DNA of 64,000 nucleotides, taken from contig NC_088786.1 in the NCBI RefSeq assembly GCF_949628265.1, forward strand, positions 34,679,681 through 34,743,680, in the 5' to 3' direction. This document shows positions 31,405 through 44,200 of this stretch, piece by piece (the first letter of the stretch is position 1; every line of letters starts with the position of its first letter). A model generated the notes under the pieces. It did no database searches. It had not been told where the DNA came from and worked only from the letters and a program-made list of their open reading frames with translations. Source of the stretch: Cloeon dipterum (lineage: Eukaryota; Arthropoda; Insecta; Ephemeroptera; Baetidae). The translations under genes and the position numbers were made by a program.

Positions 31405-33743
31405 GTGGGATGAAATTCTGGTGAAATCTATCAAAAAATTGCTGGGTGGTTTAATTAAAAAATTGATTTTATGATACATTGGTAAAAAACAAAGATTTTT
31501 GAGCCTCCTATTTCTTGTCTTTCCGACCATACTATGGGAGAAGCCATTGTTAAATCTATTAAATTGATATTGTTGTTCTTTTCGTAAACTTGGCCCGATA
31601 GGTTTCCCTTGTCGGCTTTTTAAAAGAAGGTGTCGCAACGTCCCATCCAACTCCCGAGTTCGTTGAAATCACAGGCGGCCTTCCTTTAATAACAGAATCT
31701 TCCCTTATATGGAGATTCCTTCCGCGCATTTCGGGAAAGACTCGATGTGGACAGCAAGGCCGTGGCAATGAAAGGAATGCGAATTATTACTGATGCAAAA
31801 AAAAATTTGTGACCAAACAAGTTGTTTACTCATATGGGGACGAACGACACTTAAAAAATGAAAAGAGTCTGACGGATTTGATCTTAAGGACTTTCAAAAT
31901 AAATATCACAAATAGGATTTTAACTCTTACTTCAAATGATGACACTCGAAGTTGTTTTTTTTAATGTTGTTATAAACCAACTGATGTTTTTTATTAATTA
32001 TTGAAAATACTGTAAATACCGAAACTTGATAGATAACGTTCTAATGTTTATTCCCATGCCACTAAAACAACACAGAGATAAAACAGGAAGAAAATCACAG
32101 TCATTTGAGATCAATTTTAGTATTAAACAGTTTTAATTTTGTGGCAAATTTCGTGAAATTAAAAATGAGGGGTGATTGCTTAGGCTGAGAAAAGGAACTT
32201 GAAAGTCGTGCCATTCGTCGAAAAATCGTTTCCTTTGTGCCATTGTGATCAAGCGTTTGCGTGCATTGTCGGCATTATATTTTATTTATGTTATTACTTT
32301 CCTCCGTGCAGTGTGACAAGAATGCGGCACAAGTGCGGAAGCCAAGTTTTAAGTTTTGTCATCACGCACATGCAGTGCAAGCCGGGCGCAGATGTTCAAT
32401 TCATTTCCTGCAATTATCGCAAAATATTTTTAAAATAATAATATAGTGTACTCCATAGACGAATTAGTTATTGTTGTCGCCATGAGACACTTCTTGGCGC
32501 CATTCGAAATGCAAGCTTTGTTATCTTCTTATTTTATTATTTTCGTTTTTTACTGTTTTGTACCAGCCGAAGAAATGCAAATCATCATTATCAATTTAAA
32601 GTGGTGATTGACATTCTATACTTTTTTCAGTCTTAAATGTTTGAATTGCGTCATTAGTTTGAGTTTCAGGTTAAGCTGAATATACAAATATCATATTATT
32701 CTATTTTAAAATTTTATTATTACTGATAAAATATCAATGGAAAACAAGTTGCTATAATATAGAAATGGTGCGCCATTCAATTCAAATTCAGGCTCCACGC
32801 AGCAAACGAGGAAAAGTCGAAAACGGTTAGGTAGCTTCCAAGGAATGCTTCCAAGTCCGAGGAATGCGCTGGTCTTGCGCCTGTCTTTCTACCTCCTTGT
32901 GCGGCGCGTGTATTAAAATAAAATGTTTGTCTGTCCGCTTACTCTCGTCTGCGGCTAGACATCGAGCAAAAATGCGTCGTAGACGGAAAGAGTCGTCGCT
33001 CCGTTTCGCGAAAATCAAATCAGCGCAGCTGCTCTTGCGGTGCTGATGTCACACCGTGGGTGGCAGCTGCTGCGGCGAAAGGAACGTGAAAATGCGATAT
33101 TCAAATAAAAGCACATGATTTGTGCGCCTTTATCTCGTGCTTATTTTGGCGTTAGCATACAGGGGAAGTGATTTCACACACACGCGCGCACCTTTTTGTT
33201 GTTCAAACAAAGAAGCCTTCGTTTCGTTGGCGCTCATTTCGGTGAAAAAAAAACGTGCCGCGGGTTGGATAGGCATTATTTTATCTGCCGTGACGAACGA
33301 GTGAGTCGCGTGGATATACGCAATATTCACTGTGATTTTGGGAAGTGAGTGCACGGGCACGGCACACGGGACTATGGGCACGTAGTACCTGTCCCCCTGT
33401 CATCGTCGCTTCATTAGAATATTGCGCGTCAAACTTCAAAATGTCAGCGGTCCCGGAGATAAGAATTCGGGACGAGAGTTAAAAGTGGCTCTGGTTTTTC
33501 GATATTATTAGAGGACTATTTCCAGTTGTTTTCTGGTGATAAAAAATTTAAATAGGAAATATTTTTATTTTCTTGGAAAGCTGGCAACAAAATATTATGT
33601 ATAATTATGCTTCATGGACTAGAATCAATATATATTTTTTAACTATCGCTGTATACATATCAAAAGAGCTGTGGCCATCAAAATTTTTAATTTTTGTTTT
33701 AAAAAAGTGTCATTTCCTCCCGTGATCGGTAGGAATTAATTCC
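31405..33743. other. No gene recognised
   Basis: It contains short overlapping minus-strand frames at 31,342-31,768, next to the foldback element and possibly debris of a related element, and a GC-rich patch at 32,790-33,080. No domain, RNA gene or spliced gene could be supported. Confidence 0.45.
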
Positions 33744-33751
33744 ATTTCTCG

Positions 33752-34126
33752 CAGGGTTGCAAAAAACCCGCATTTAAAAAAAAGAAAAAGTGCAGTGTTA
33801 AAAACCGTTTTTTTTTTAATTTTTACCAGTTTCTTGCAGACCATGTTTGCACCTCAGTTTTCAATAATTTTCTAATTACTGACTCATGACCTTCGGCTGA
33901 AAAATTGTAAGAGATAAATTTTTGGAAAAATTGGGCAGCAAATAGCAATTTAAAAGGAAAAATAAACACAGTAGAGTAAATACTGACCACTCTGACCACA
34001 AATTGTAGATTTTCATGGGGAAAATGGAATAAATTAATTTCTTACATTATTTCTTGCGCAAGAAATTTGTAAAAGCCGTAAAAAACCAGTGGTAAAAAAA
34101 CCGGGTGGTAAGCAAATGCAACCCTG
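33752..34126. mobile_element. hAT-type MITE with 8-bp target-site duplication
   Basis: This 375-bp element has termini CAGGGTTGC and GCAACCCTG. It is flanked by perfect direct repeats ATTTCTCG at 33,744-33,751 and 34,127-34,134. CAGGG-type ends and 8-bp duplications are the hallmark of the hAT superfamily. There is no transposase ORF, so it is non-autonomous. The 3' end (about 34,035-34,126) also occurs in GBF1 intron 16 at about 56,880-56,976. Confidence 0.85.
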
Positions 34127-34707
34127 ATTTCTCGTATTATTTTTTTCCATATTTAATTCCAATTCCACCACGGCGGCCTTGAAACTATCCGGATCTTCCT
34201 TCAAGATCTGCAGACAATTCGGCATTGAAAAACTCAGTTTTAAGGCCACTTCTTGTGTTTCGTTCGGCTTGAACAACAATCAAGCGGAGAAAATCACAAC
34301 TCATTGCGCCCTTTGCATCCATTTTTACTTGTATTTTAGTCGCTGCATGTTCACGGCGAGTGCATTCCTGCGAAACGGCCACTCATGCTCTTTCGCGACG
34401 GCACTTTTAAACAATTCTGGTTAAAAATCGGCAGATTAATCACGGTGGCGCGCATTTGCCGCGGCCGAGAAGAAAGAAAGGCCATTATTGCGTCAGTTTT
34501 TCATACTGAAATAATGTTGCTTGCATAAGCACTTGCTCGGCAGCTTGTCCGCCACGTGGATTATCCCTGAGAGTCGCTACCTGAGAGAGAGACAGGGGGG
34601 ACACTGGTTGACTGCGTCTGCGACCTCCACCTGCCAGCGGCGAGGCGGCGATTTTCGCTTCTGTCGCGTACGACAGAAAAGGCATAATTTATGCCGGACA
34701 GCAGAAA

Positions 34708-34774
34708 GGTTGCCAGCGCATCTCCTAAATTAAACTATCCCGAAAAAATTGGAATTTAGGGACATTTGGCAACC
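34708..34774. repeat. 67-bp hairpin, GGTTGCCA ends
   Basis: The inverted pairs GGTTGCCA...TGGCAACC and, inside, CCTAAATT...AATTTAGG make a short foldback. Its ends resemble the hAT-type MITE nearby, so it may be a heavily deleted relative. Confidence 0.45.
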
Positions 34775-35372
34775 CTAAATTTGCGCTTTGCTGGCCCACA
34801 CGGACGCAGTGAGCGTAACTATTCGTTGTTTACCGACGTTTTAATTGAAAAACGAGATGTTGCGACTCCGATTTTCTCGCCTGGGACGAAATGAACAGAT
34901 TTTCGAGAAAATATTGGCTCGTTGGACGCTAAAATTGGTTGCTGCCCGAACGGGATCTGCCGCTCATTCATTTAGCTCAGACGGAACAGCAGCAGCTCTG
35001 CTCGCACGAGTAATTTCATGCTTTAAAGAAAACGCACTCGATTATTTATCCACTCTGGTTTACAGTAATGTGTAATTTAAATGAAACATCCGCGCCATGG
35101 CGGCCAACCGAGAGATTCAAACAAATTGTGTCATATTTTACTTCAAACCTCATTTAGCGTCGTAACCATAAATAAAATTTGCACGCGATATTTGTTCATG
35201 GTACGGTAGATTTATTATGTAACTTTGTAATTAATTGGGTACAGGATATTTAACGGAAAATAGTGTTTGCTTTATTTATTAATGAGTTGATTTGATCATT
35301 TTTAAATCAAAGCAATTAATTTATCTTTTTATTTGGCTGCAAAGAAAAAGGACTTATATCTACCATAAAATT

Positions 35373-35635
35373 CAGCGGGGGCCAGATGTGCGATAAAATT
35401 GGTTCCCACTGCGCAGTTCCAAGACGGCGTCTAAATGTGGGTGGCGAAAAGCTCTCTTTGGATACCCGTACGAGTGTCAAGAGTTTGTTTCCAAGATCCA
35501 AAAGACACAATTAGTACAAGTAACGCAAATTATGTCAAAACTTGGTTCTTTTTGCGCATTTTCACGTGACCGTATTTTCGCGTCACACTCCACCGGACGC
35601 CATATCTGCGCGTCGCACGAATCTTGTCCCCGCTG
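35373..35635. mobile_element. MITE, CAGCGGG family, copy 2
   Basis: It starts CAGCGGGGGCCAGATGTGCGA and ends TCGCACGAATCTTGTCCCCGCTG in inverted form. The body matches the copy at 3,594-3,766 on both sides of about 90 bp of extra internal sequence (about 35,465-35,565). ATAAAA occurs close to each end outside the element and may be part of the target-site duplication. Confidence 0.7.
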
Positions 35636-37704
35636 ATAAAAATCCATAGGAAACTTACTAAGCATTTGGAATTGGAATTTGGGGATTTTAATTCGTTTTT
35701 GTTCAAAACGGATAGAATAGTCGGCAGCAAATTCTTTTAAAGCTTTCAAGGAATTGAATTAAAATGAACGCAATATTTGTTGCTTGTCTCAGTCGTCAGA
35801 ATCCATTTTAGCGAAAGTGCAACCCCTTGCCTTCCTCGTTCCGCGTGTACCTCACCCTCGGGGGTTTGCTATGCGTAATCAAACGGTGCCTGCAGCCCTC
35901 CCGTGCTCAAACCCAGACTCATTGTGCACACAGCGAAACCATTATTAAAAAGTGCTCCGTGCAAGCAAGCAAGCATCGAGAGCTAGGGGATCTTTTATGC
36001 GTGCAGGTTGCCATGGCGACTGGATGCTGCACTCGAGTCCGCACTCGAGCACACACACCCATGGCAGCGAATGTCAACACGAAACTCGGCGCCAAACAGA
36101 AAGAATAAGAAGTCAAAGTTGTCAAGTGCCGCGTGAGTGAGAAGAGAGCGAGAAAAAATAATAAATAATGCAAAACATGGTGTCTCGGGCAATATGGTCT
36201 CAAGGATGACGCCGCTGGAGGTCGCTTGTTCACTTTTCCAATAAGTACAGGCGTCGGTTACCTGCCGCGGGTGATTATTACGAAACAGAGGCGACTAAAC
36301 GGTCGGTATGACTAGCCGCGCGCGTCTATTGTTTCTCGATATTGGCCGGATCAACCCGAGCCCCCTTTTCACTTTCAGTTTCTGCAAGAGTTGCACGCTT
36401 TTGTGATGCAAAACCAATCAATGGCACTTTCTCAGCACCGATTCGCCGCACAAGCAGAGTTAATTCCAATTTTCCGTGACCATCGTGAGAAGGAATCGGT
36501 GGGTTACGCGAGCAGCGTAAATGTATGTGGAGCAGAGTGCAACACCGAATAATTAGAGTTGCGTGCGTGTCAATTTTTTGTATTTCGATTCGGCTGCACA
36601 AACTAACAGACGAGACGCTCAGCAGGCGAGCGTCTGATGAACGCCTATTAAGGCGTTTTTAAGGTGAACGTGCTGCCGCCGAAGGAGAACAATATTGCAT
36701 TATACTATTTATGTAAGTTTCCTTGCGCTGCGCACGGCGACAGCACTTTCACACCGGCATGTGCAAAAAAATAAAGGATTATTCTCTCTTGACGTGCTAG
36801 GAGCATCATTGCAGTGCAAAAAAAAACCCTGTGCGAAATTGTGACACCAATCGCGCGTCAATTTGCCGCGCATCCGCGACGCAATCTTGTGCTTTTTAGG
36901 AGTTGTTTTTGTTGTCGAACGCGGTGCAATTATGTCATAATTTGTCGTTGTCTTCGTAAGCATGGCTGGCAATTTGCAATCCAGAATTGAGTCAGTCATT
37001 GTTTTAGTGGGGATGCAAATTTATTTCAACTGCAATAACAAATTATTCGTTCTACATTTTAGTGTGCCAGTTGGAATTATTAACTGTTTTACTATACAAA
37101 TTATCAAATTCTATAAATATAAAGTTTTGAAATTTCTCAATAGAACATTCTATCTCGTAACACCATAATAATAACCAATGAAAATTTGAAAGACATGATT
37201 GTTTTAATATCAACACAACGTTTAGAAAAACAAATAACCCTTTCAACGCAGATAGTGGGTTGCATAAGGCATCGACAACGACTTGTTTGTCTAACGCGGA
37301 GCCCTCTGGACTGGAATCATCTGTGCGCGCAGGAAAGAATCATTTTTAACTCAGCGACTCAGATGCGTGTAGTTTTGCTGATTCAACGGTGCCGGCTAGA
37401 CTAGGAGGAAAAGTGTCGGGTGAGACGTGTCTCTCGCAATAATGCTGGGAGTTTGCGAGGCTCGTTAGTTTTTAGACCGTGATCCGTGAGGCAAAAAGCG
37501 ACGAGCCCCTCAATTTGCAAGGCGTCAACTCGATCTGCACACTCCCTCTCAATCAATGATTATTCAAAGACGAACAGGGCTTGTTTGCAGCATCGGGCAC
37601 AAAAAGCAGCCTCCGCCCTTCTGCGCTGAGTGATCCAATCTCCTTTCTGTGCTCCATGCAATCCCATTTCCTGTTACAATAAATAAATAAATAGAGACCA
37701 CACG

Positions 37705-37722
37705 CGAGAGAGAGAGAGAGAC
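37705..37722. repeat. GA microsatellite
   Basis: Short run of GA dinucleotides within the non-coding interval. It could bind GAGA-type factors, but nothing else supports a function. Confidence 0.6.
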
Positions 37723-38002
37723 TTGGAAACGCAGACACGTCCACCAACATGTTAATTTTCGGACAGAATTTTCGACGCCGCTGCCGCGAGTGAGCAGATT
37801 TATGAGAGTCGAATTGAAAAAGACGTACGAGCGCTCGCTCGGGGCGGCCGGCGTTCCCATTCGGATCGAGATTCAATTGCGGTGCATGTTTCTTTTTAAT
37901 TACAACTCACGCTGGGCACGAAATTTATTGCCTTTAAATGGCTTGGTGCAGGCTTTTGCGCTCCATCATATTTGAACTAATTTTTTTATCACTTAGCTTG
38001 GA

Positions 38003-38291
38003 ATGAAAATTGTGCAAGATTTTAAGAGTAAGAAGTAGTGCTACTTTTCATTTGGCTATTGTTTTAGGCATGATTTCGGTGATTGCAGTGCATGTAAATG
38101 GTGTAATTGAAACAATTGACCATTCAAGTAATTGGGCATGCCGAATTCAAGGAGATCCGAAATGCCTCACGAAGGAAACAATAGACGAAATGACACATTC
38201 GGCCTCCAGTGAATCGATTCTCCACAATTTAATGCGATTCGTGACCTTAATATCAACTAGTTTTCTTTCAATGTGTCGCCCAAATAACTAA
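38003..38291 (+). CDS. Weak candidate: small secreted-peptide-like gene
   Basis: Two short pieces join in frame: ATG at 38,003 to a donor at 38,027 (AAGA/gtaagaag), a 40-nt intron, then 38,068-38,291 after a pyrimidine-rich TTTTAG acceptor. The product would be 83 aa with a short hydrophobic stretch (MISVIAVHV). A region with two Cys follows (WACRIQGDPKCLTKETIDEM), and the tail is ILHNLMRFVTLIS ending near a third Cys. Unlike other frames in this interval it has a balanced, non-repetitive composition. No family is recognised, and a neuropeptide-precursor identity would be speculation. It may be chance. Confidence 0.2.
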
Positions 38292-41200
38292 AATAACACT
38301 TTATAAACGCACAATGGCTTGATTGTGCGCGCTGAGCTGGCAGCACGGCAGCAGTCAACCCGTTTGGCCATTCTGTAAATTGTAGGCCGATGCAATATAG
38401 TAATTGGGCTCGGCGTACCGTGTGATATCATTAAAAAATGACGACGAGTGCAGATGCATGCGCGCGGTGTACACCGGGAGTGCCGTTATGCACGTTCCGA
38501 GCCGAGCGAGTAATGACGCGCCTGCTGCTGGCAGATGAGAAGCGAGCGAGCGAGCGATCGCGTCGATTCCTTTTCATTAGCACCTACCTGCAGGCCCGAA
38601 TTTGGACGCGATGCCCATGCACGGCCTCCACCTGACTCATCTTGCGAAAATTGATTTGTGGGAAGATGAATAAGTTGTTGTTGTTGATTATGGAAATGCA
38701 CTGCTTTCGCACTGAGTGAGCCGGAACAACGCGGATGACTCATTGTACTGCGCTAAACTTGCCCCATGGTGACTTGTGGGAGAAAATTTGAGCCTTTCTA
38801 ACCAAAAATTCTCTGGCATTAATTTGAATGAGTTGGCGATTTGCGACAAAGACTTGGGAAATCGAGTTATTTCATAATATGCAAATGATCGCGGCTTCTG
38901 TGTAGATTTCTCATCTCACCCCCTGGCGCCCCAAACAGCTTCTCGTTGAACGTCCCAGTCGTAAAGAGCAGAGTCAGACGGGCTGGTTTGTTTTCGCTAT
39001 GCGAGGGCGCAGGGTTCTAATAATAAATGTGATTGCAGACAGGGGGTGAGTAAACGGGATTATGTTAAATAAATGATCTTTCTCCCTGACTGCCGAGCCA
39101 TATATAGGGGCCGATGAGCACGCAGAGGGGTTGATTTTGGCACAGCATGTTCGGGAATTCAAATTACTCACAGGCGCGCTCTGGTGACTAAACATGGGGG
39201 AGGACAGCAAGTGCAGAGGAATGCTTCAATTTTTGTTTTGGGAAATGCAGATGAGTCTAAAGTACGTTTGCGGAGGAGGGAGGGAATTAATTTAATTATT
39301 TAAATTAATTGCAAAACATGTTTTTGCCAATATGCAAATTTTTATGAGGCGCGGTTACCAATATTTAATTTCTGAAAATAAATTGACTCATCACTTGAAC
39401 GCGAGTGTCGACTTCATTTGAAAGCCGTGATAAATAAATCAATTCCATCCATTGTCTCAGCTGTGGCAAAGCAATCCTCCTGCATTTCAAGATTTTGAAC
39501 ACTTAATTTTACCTTATTCTACCAAACACATTTTTATAGTTGAATAAAATCATAATAAAAATTAAGCATTCCAAGAAAGAGGGTTTCACTAAAATTAAAG
39601 AACGGTAATTATTAATATTTTAGCTCTAATTATGATACGACAAAAGTGAAAATCACCAAAGGCAACGAAAAAATCCTTGTGAAAGCATTATTATTTCCAA
39701 TTAAAACATCTTTCAGGCGCCGCTCATTATCTGCTAGGACGCGTTTTCTGTGTCGAAATCGGGTCCATAAAAGCTAATCAGCACAAACAAAAGGGAGGAA
39801 ACCTCAAGGCTTCGTACAAGAGAACCGCAAACCAAAGGAGAAAAACAAATAATGCGCCTGAAATTGAGCGCCTGGCTAATTAGCTGATGGAGAACACAGT
39901 TTGCGCGGCTGTAAATAGTCTATTAGAAAGCGGCGTCTGCTTTTTATCAAGCGATTAGTGTGACTATCACTTTTACATCATGCATTAAGTGCTGCAGCAT
40001 CGATATAAAACTGAATTGTGCTCCGCGCCTCGTGAGCATTCAATGGCAGCAGTTAGCTCCCATCGTCATAGAAAATTGCTCGCTCGCTCGCGGAGAAATC
40101 CCGCTCGGCTCGGCCGGCGAGCAGAAAGCAGAATATGAATCGTCGCCACTCGGCTGGTGCTTTCAATTAGGATGCAATTAGAGCCGCGAACGAACGAACG
40201 CAAATATCACGAACGCGCGCGTCCACCGGCATTTTGCTCACGTCTCGTCTTGGCCATTGTTTGCAGTTTTTATCATTGGACGCGCGTGAGACGGTTCAGA
40301 AATCGATTGGGACGCTGCTCCATGGGTGCGATTCCTCGAATGCTCGCTCGGGCGCACAGGGATTTTATCGTTAAAGGACACTTCTTACTTCCCTCGGTAA
40401 ACAGCTTTTAAATTTATTTGTCTGTTTACAGTTTAATCATTTTGTCGGTTACCGAGATAAGATTATGACCAGAGCACTGCTTCCTTCGTGTTTGCTTTCG
40501 TCGTCGAAAGAGTTACTGCTTTCAGATCATCCGCTCCTTTTTTTCTGTTTACCGGCATTATTTCACGTCGCAGTCCCACGGCCTAAAATTGCCTTCTGAA
40601 CGAACACCCGGTGTGTGTGTGGCTGAAAAATGTACGTTGCTATATCAGATTACAAAATACATTATGTTAAATTAGGTGTAATTAAATTGCATCGCACGCG
40701 GCGGCTGAAGATAAATCCCTATGCCAACAAAATCCGCGTCGTGTCGTTAACCTCATTTTCCGTCCGTCGATCGGTCATAATCTTTTGTTACGCCCGACGC
40801 CCAGCATTTAAATTAGCCGCGTATTCTTTTAGCAAGGCCAAAGCAGCGTTGTTTGATTTTTAATACAAGCTAGGTGCCGCGCGTCTTCGATTTCTTCCTC
40901 GCAGTGCAACACAAAAACACTTTTAGCGCGCACCGAGACACGGAGAGCCAGCCGTCGGTGTAGAATTCAAAGGCGCTATTTTTTGTACTTTCTCCGCGTC
41001 AGCAAAAAAATCAATATTGTTAATTATAACTGTACACAAACGGATGCTCGCTAAATTTTCCTCACGTGGAATTTTCTACTAATGGAAATATACGGTAAAA
41101 TTGATGATTGCAAAGTGACCCAAAAGTGCTGAATAACCGCACGATGCGCGCGGAATGAGTGGCAGAAATCTGATGTGCACTATGGCGTTTTTCATCGTCT

Positions 41201-44200
41201 CTGACAACCGTTTTAATTCACTGCGCGCGGCATTTACTGTTTCTCAACAAATCCCCGTGGGCAGCTGGACGTCGTCGACTTTTCGCACTCCCTCGCGCCT
41301 CGCCAATAATGGGCAAATGTGTCGGATTAAGGCGGCACCGACGCACTGAGCACTTTTTATCGCGAGCTTGTCGTTTCAGTCAGCTCAGCGAATTTATCAC
41401 CCGGCCCGTATTTAGTCAGGAGGTAATTTCTTTCGCGGCTCGCACAAATTGAAATTGGTCACGCACGATTTAGTGATAGGGATTCGGCGCCGATCGCAGT
41501 GACACTTTCCAAATGGCATTTCATTAGTGTGATGTGTTCCAACCTTACTTGTTTATTACATTTCCCTAGCGGCTTTGAATTAAAATGCAAATAGGATTGT
41601 GAGTCACTTTGTAATGACACGTTGCTGGCTGACAGACGCATTCATTTATACGCTAATGAAGACAAGGATTGTGAAAGAAATATTTTTTTCCATTATGCAT
41701 TCATATCTTACTCATTTATCGCAATTGTTCTCCACGGATACAATTTTTCGATGATGTTTATTAAAGATACTGGAAAAGCCTGGAAAATGCTTGTTGCCAA
41801 TGCATAAACTCGTCCCTTAGGATTCAGTTAAAGTAAAAATTGACCTAAGAAGCACTGTAATTTTTCGAGAAAATTGGCTAGAAAGTTACCGTGCTTTTCA
41901 AATGGTAATGGCTGTCTCCTTACTCGAAATCCGATTTAATTTCAAAACCTAGAGTTTTCCCAATAAGTGGCATACACCGTTGGACAGATCTCGACGAGAG
42001 GAATCAGAATATGCCAAGAAAATATGTTCAAGCACTCAAAATTTGGGAGAAAATTGGCAAAATTTGAATTTTTATTGTAGGAAGGTTCTTTTTATTGTTG
42101 CAAATTGTTGAACAAATTGTTAATCGATCAATTGGTAATGGCATCCGACAATTTAAATAATTTTCAATTGTTGCCCAGTATCATTCCACTTTAAAAGGAA
42201 ATTTTCGTAGCCAACTCACAACGAACAATAAAAAAATTGAGTGAGATTGTTGAAGTAGATTTTTTTACTTTGGCAGCGCATGATTTAAATGCCTTTTTAC
42301 CTCAGGAATAAATCACAGCGCGCAGTCTCAATCGAACAATGTAGCCATTATTTAAAACAAACAAAAAGAATGCCGAATTCATCTTCTGGGAAAGGCGAGT
42401 GCGCGGCTTCTTTTCATTCGAATCGATCTTTAGCGAGTGCAACGGCGGCTCGATCAGCCTAATCTGAGAATCATTGGGAGGCAGCAGAAACACGGAATGC
42501 CATTGTCCGAGAACCGTTGGCTTGCATGTAATTACAGGGAGAAGAAGAACAGGACAATGAGTGGTGTTTTAAGGAAAAAAGCTGCGGTGCGTTGGCGCCA
42601 TGCGGCTGGGAAGCGCGGCTGCGCGGCGACACGAGAAAGGGTTTATTGCTTATGCCCATGTCTTTGTTTGGATGTGCCTTGAATCCAAATGCGACGCGAT
42701 GTGACTCACAAGCGGAGAACGCGAAACAATGAAATGCTCGACTCTTTTGAATTACCCCAGCTTCTCTTCTGCTCGCTGACTGTGGCGACGACGGTGCAAT
42801 ATGCTGTTACACAATCGTCGTCGCGATTTTGTCGCCACACAGCGAGAGTGCACTTTCGTTTCACAGCTTGTGGGTGCGCATTACGCTTATCCGGCACGTT
42901 TTTCCTTCGTGTGCTTCCTCCAATATCCACCAAACGCGCGTTAACACTTTGCGTTCAAATCCGCATTTCTAAATTCAGGATTTCCACTTTTGGACCCACA
43001 CAGGATCCTTGTTTGCAATTGACGCGTCAATCAGTGTTTGAACATTCTCTGCGGAATTTTAATTTGCACCAGTCAGTGTGCTAAACAGAGTGAAACTTCG
43101 TAGAAAAAAAGCCACTCATTGTTAATTATTACTTAACTAATTAAATTCTTGATTTCGATGTTTTTTGTTTTCCAGATAATTCTGTACATTTGCAAATTCT
43201 TTCATTTTTGAGATTTGAATATGAATTCGACACCGCGCTAAAAGTAAAAATTAATTTTTTAATTTACGAGGCGAGCTAATTATTTTCATGCCCTTGGGCT
43301 GCATGCCAGTTACTGAAGCGTGCATAATTGATCCAGGTATTCGTGGCGCATTAATTACAAAGCCGAGGAACTTGACTCTGATTATTTCTCTCATCAGCCT
43401 TTCGCATTCGGTGCGAAAATTGTTATGAACTTGTCTGGTGTGCTCGCGCGCGCGATGCGAACGCCCGCATTCCTCTTCCTGAGAGCACTATTCATTTTTC
43501 TCACCCAAAGTCGGCGCGAATGCCTGCATGCGCCGCCGCCGTCGCCCCGAACACAAAAGCTGAAAACGTTAATTCCCATGGCAAATACAGAAAACGAGTT
43601 TTTTGCTCTTACGCGCAGTCAAGGTTGACCGTTTATGCGGCGCTGCCAACGACGATGTGTGCGTCCGAGTCGCGAATATTAACGAATAATGGATGTCATT
43701 TGTGCAGAAATTTGAAGGAGTGGCAGTCAGGCGAGATCAGATTATTAAATAGCGGGCCGAATTATGACAATTTGAGCCACTTGAAAGCTTCCCGACGGAT
43801 TTTCAAATCGAAATTATGGCGCTTTTTACTTGATAAACATCATGCTGAACAAATCGTCATAAGCATAAAGGGGATCATTTGCATATCAATAGAAGAATTT
43901 GGCGCTTCGTTTACAAAATAGTCAGATATGTGGTATACAAAAATCATGATTTTTTTTCGAGCAGCACCGTGATGGGCGACGGTGGCAAAAACATAATGCG
44001 CGTTGCCATCACCTGCGGCCGAGCTAATCTGATTAGCAAACACAGGCCGAAAGTGGCATTGTTCGCTGCCGAGCAGGCTGGAAATCAATTAAGGCGCATT
44101 AAGCCAAGCTCGTGCTAAGTGAGCGGAGCCTTTTTATCGCGGATTTTGAATGCACGATCGCCAGACTGGAGGCGCCGTCGTCCAAGCAACGAGAAACAAC

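Noticed and set aside
31342..31768. Overlapping minus-strand frames that might be transposon coding sequence
   Set aside because: No transposase or reverse-transcriptase motif could be seen and the frames are short and broken; not supportable as a gene.
32261..32446. Frame with a signal-peptide-like start (hydrophobic LFMLLLSSVQC)
   Set aside because: It overlaps other chance frames, has no splice context or conserved motif, and the rest of the frame lacks coding character.
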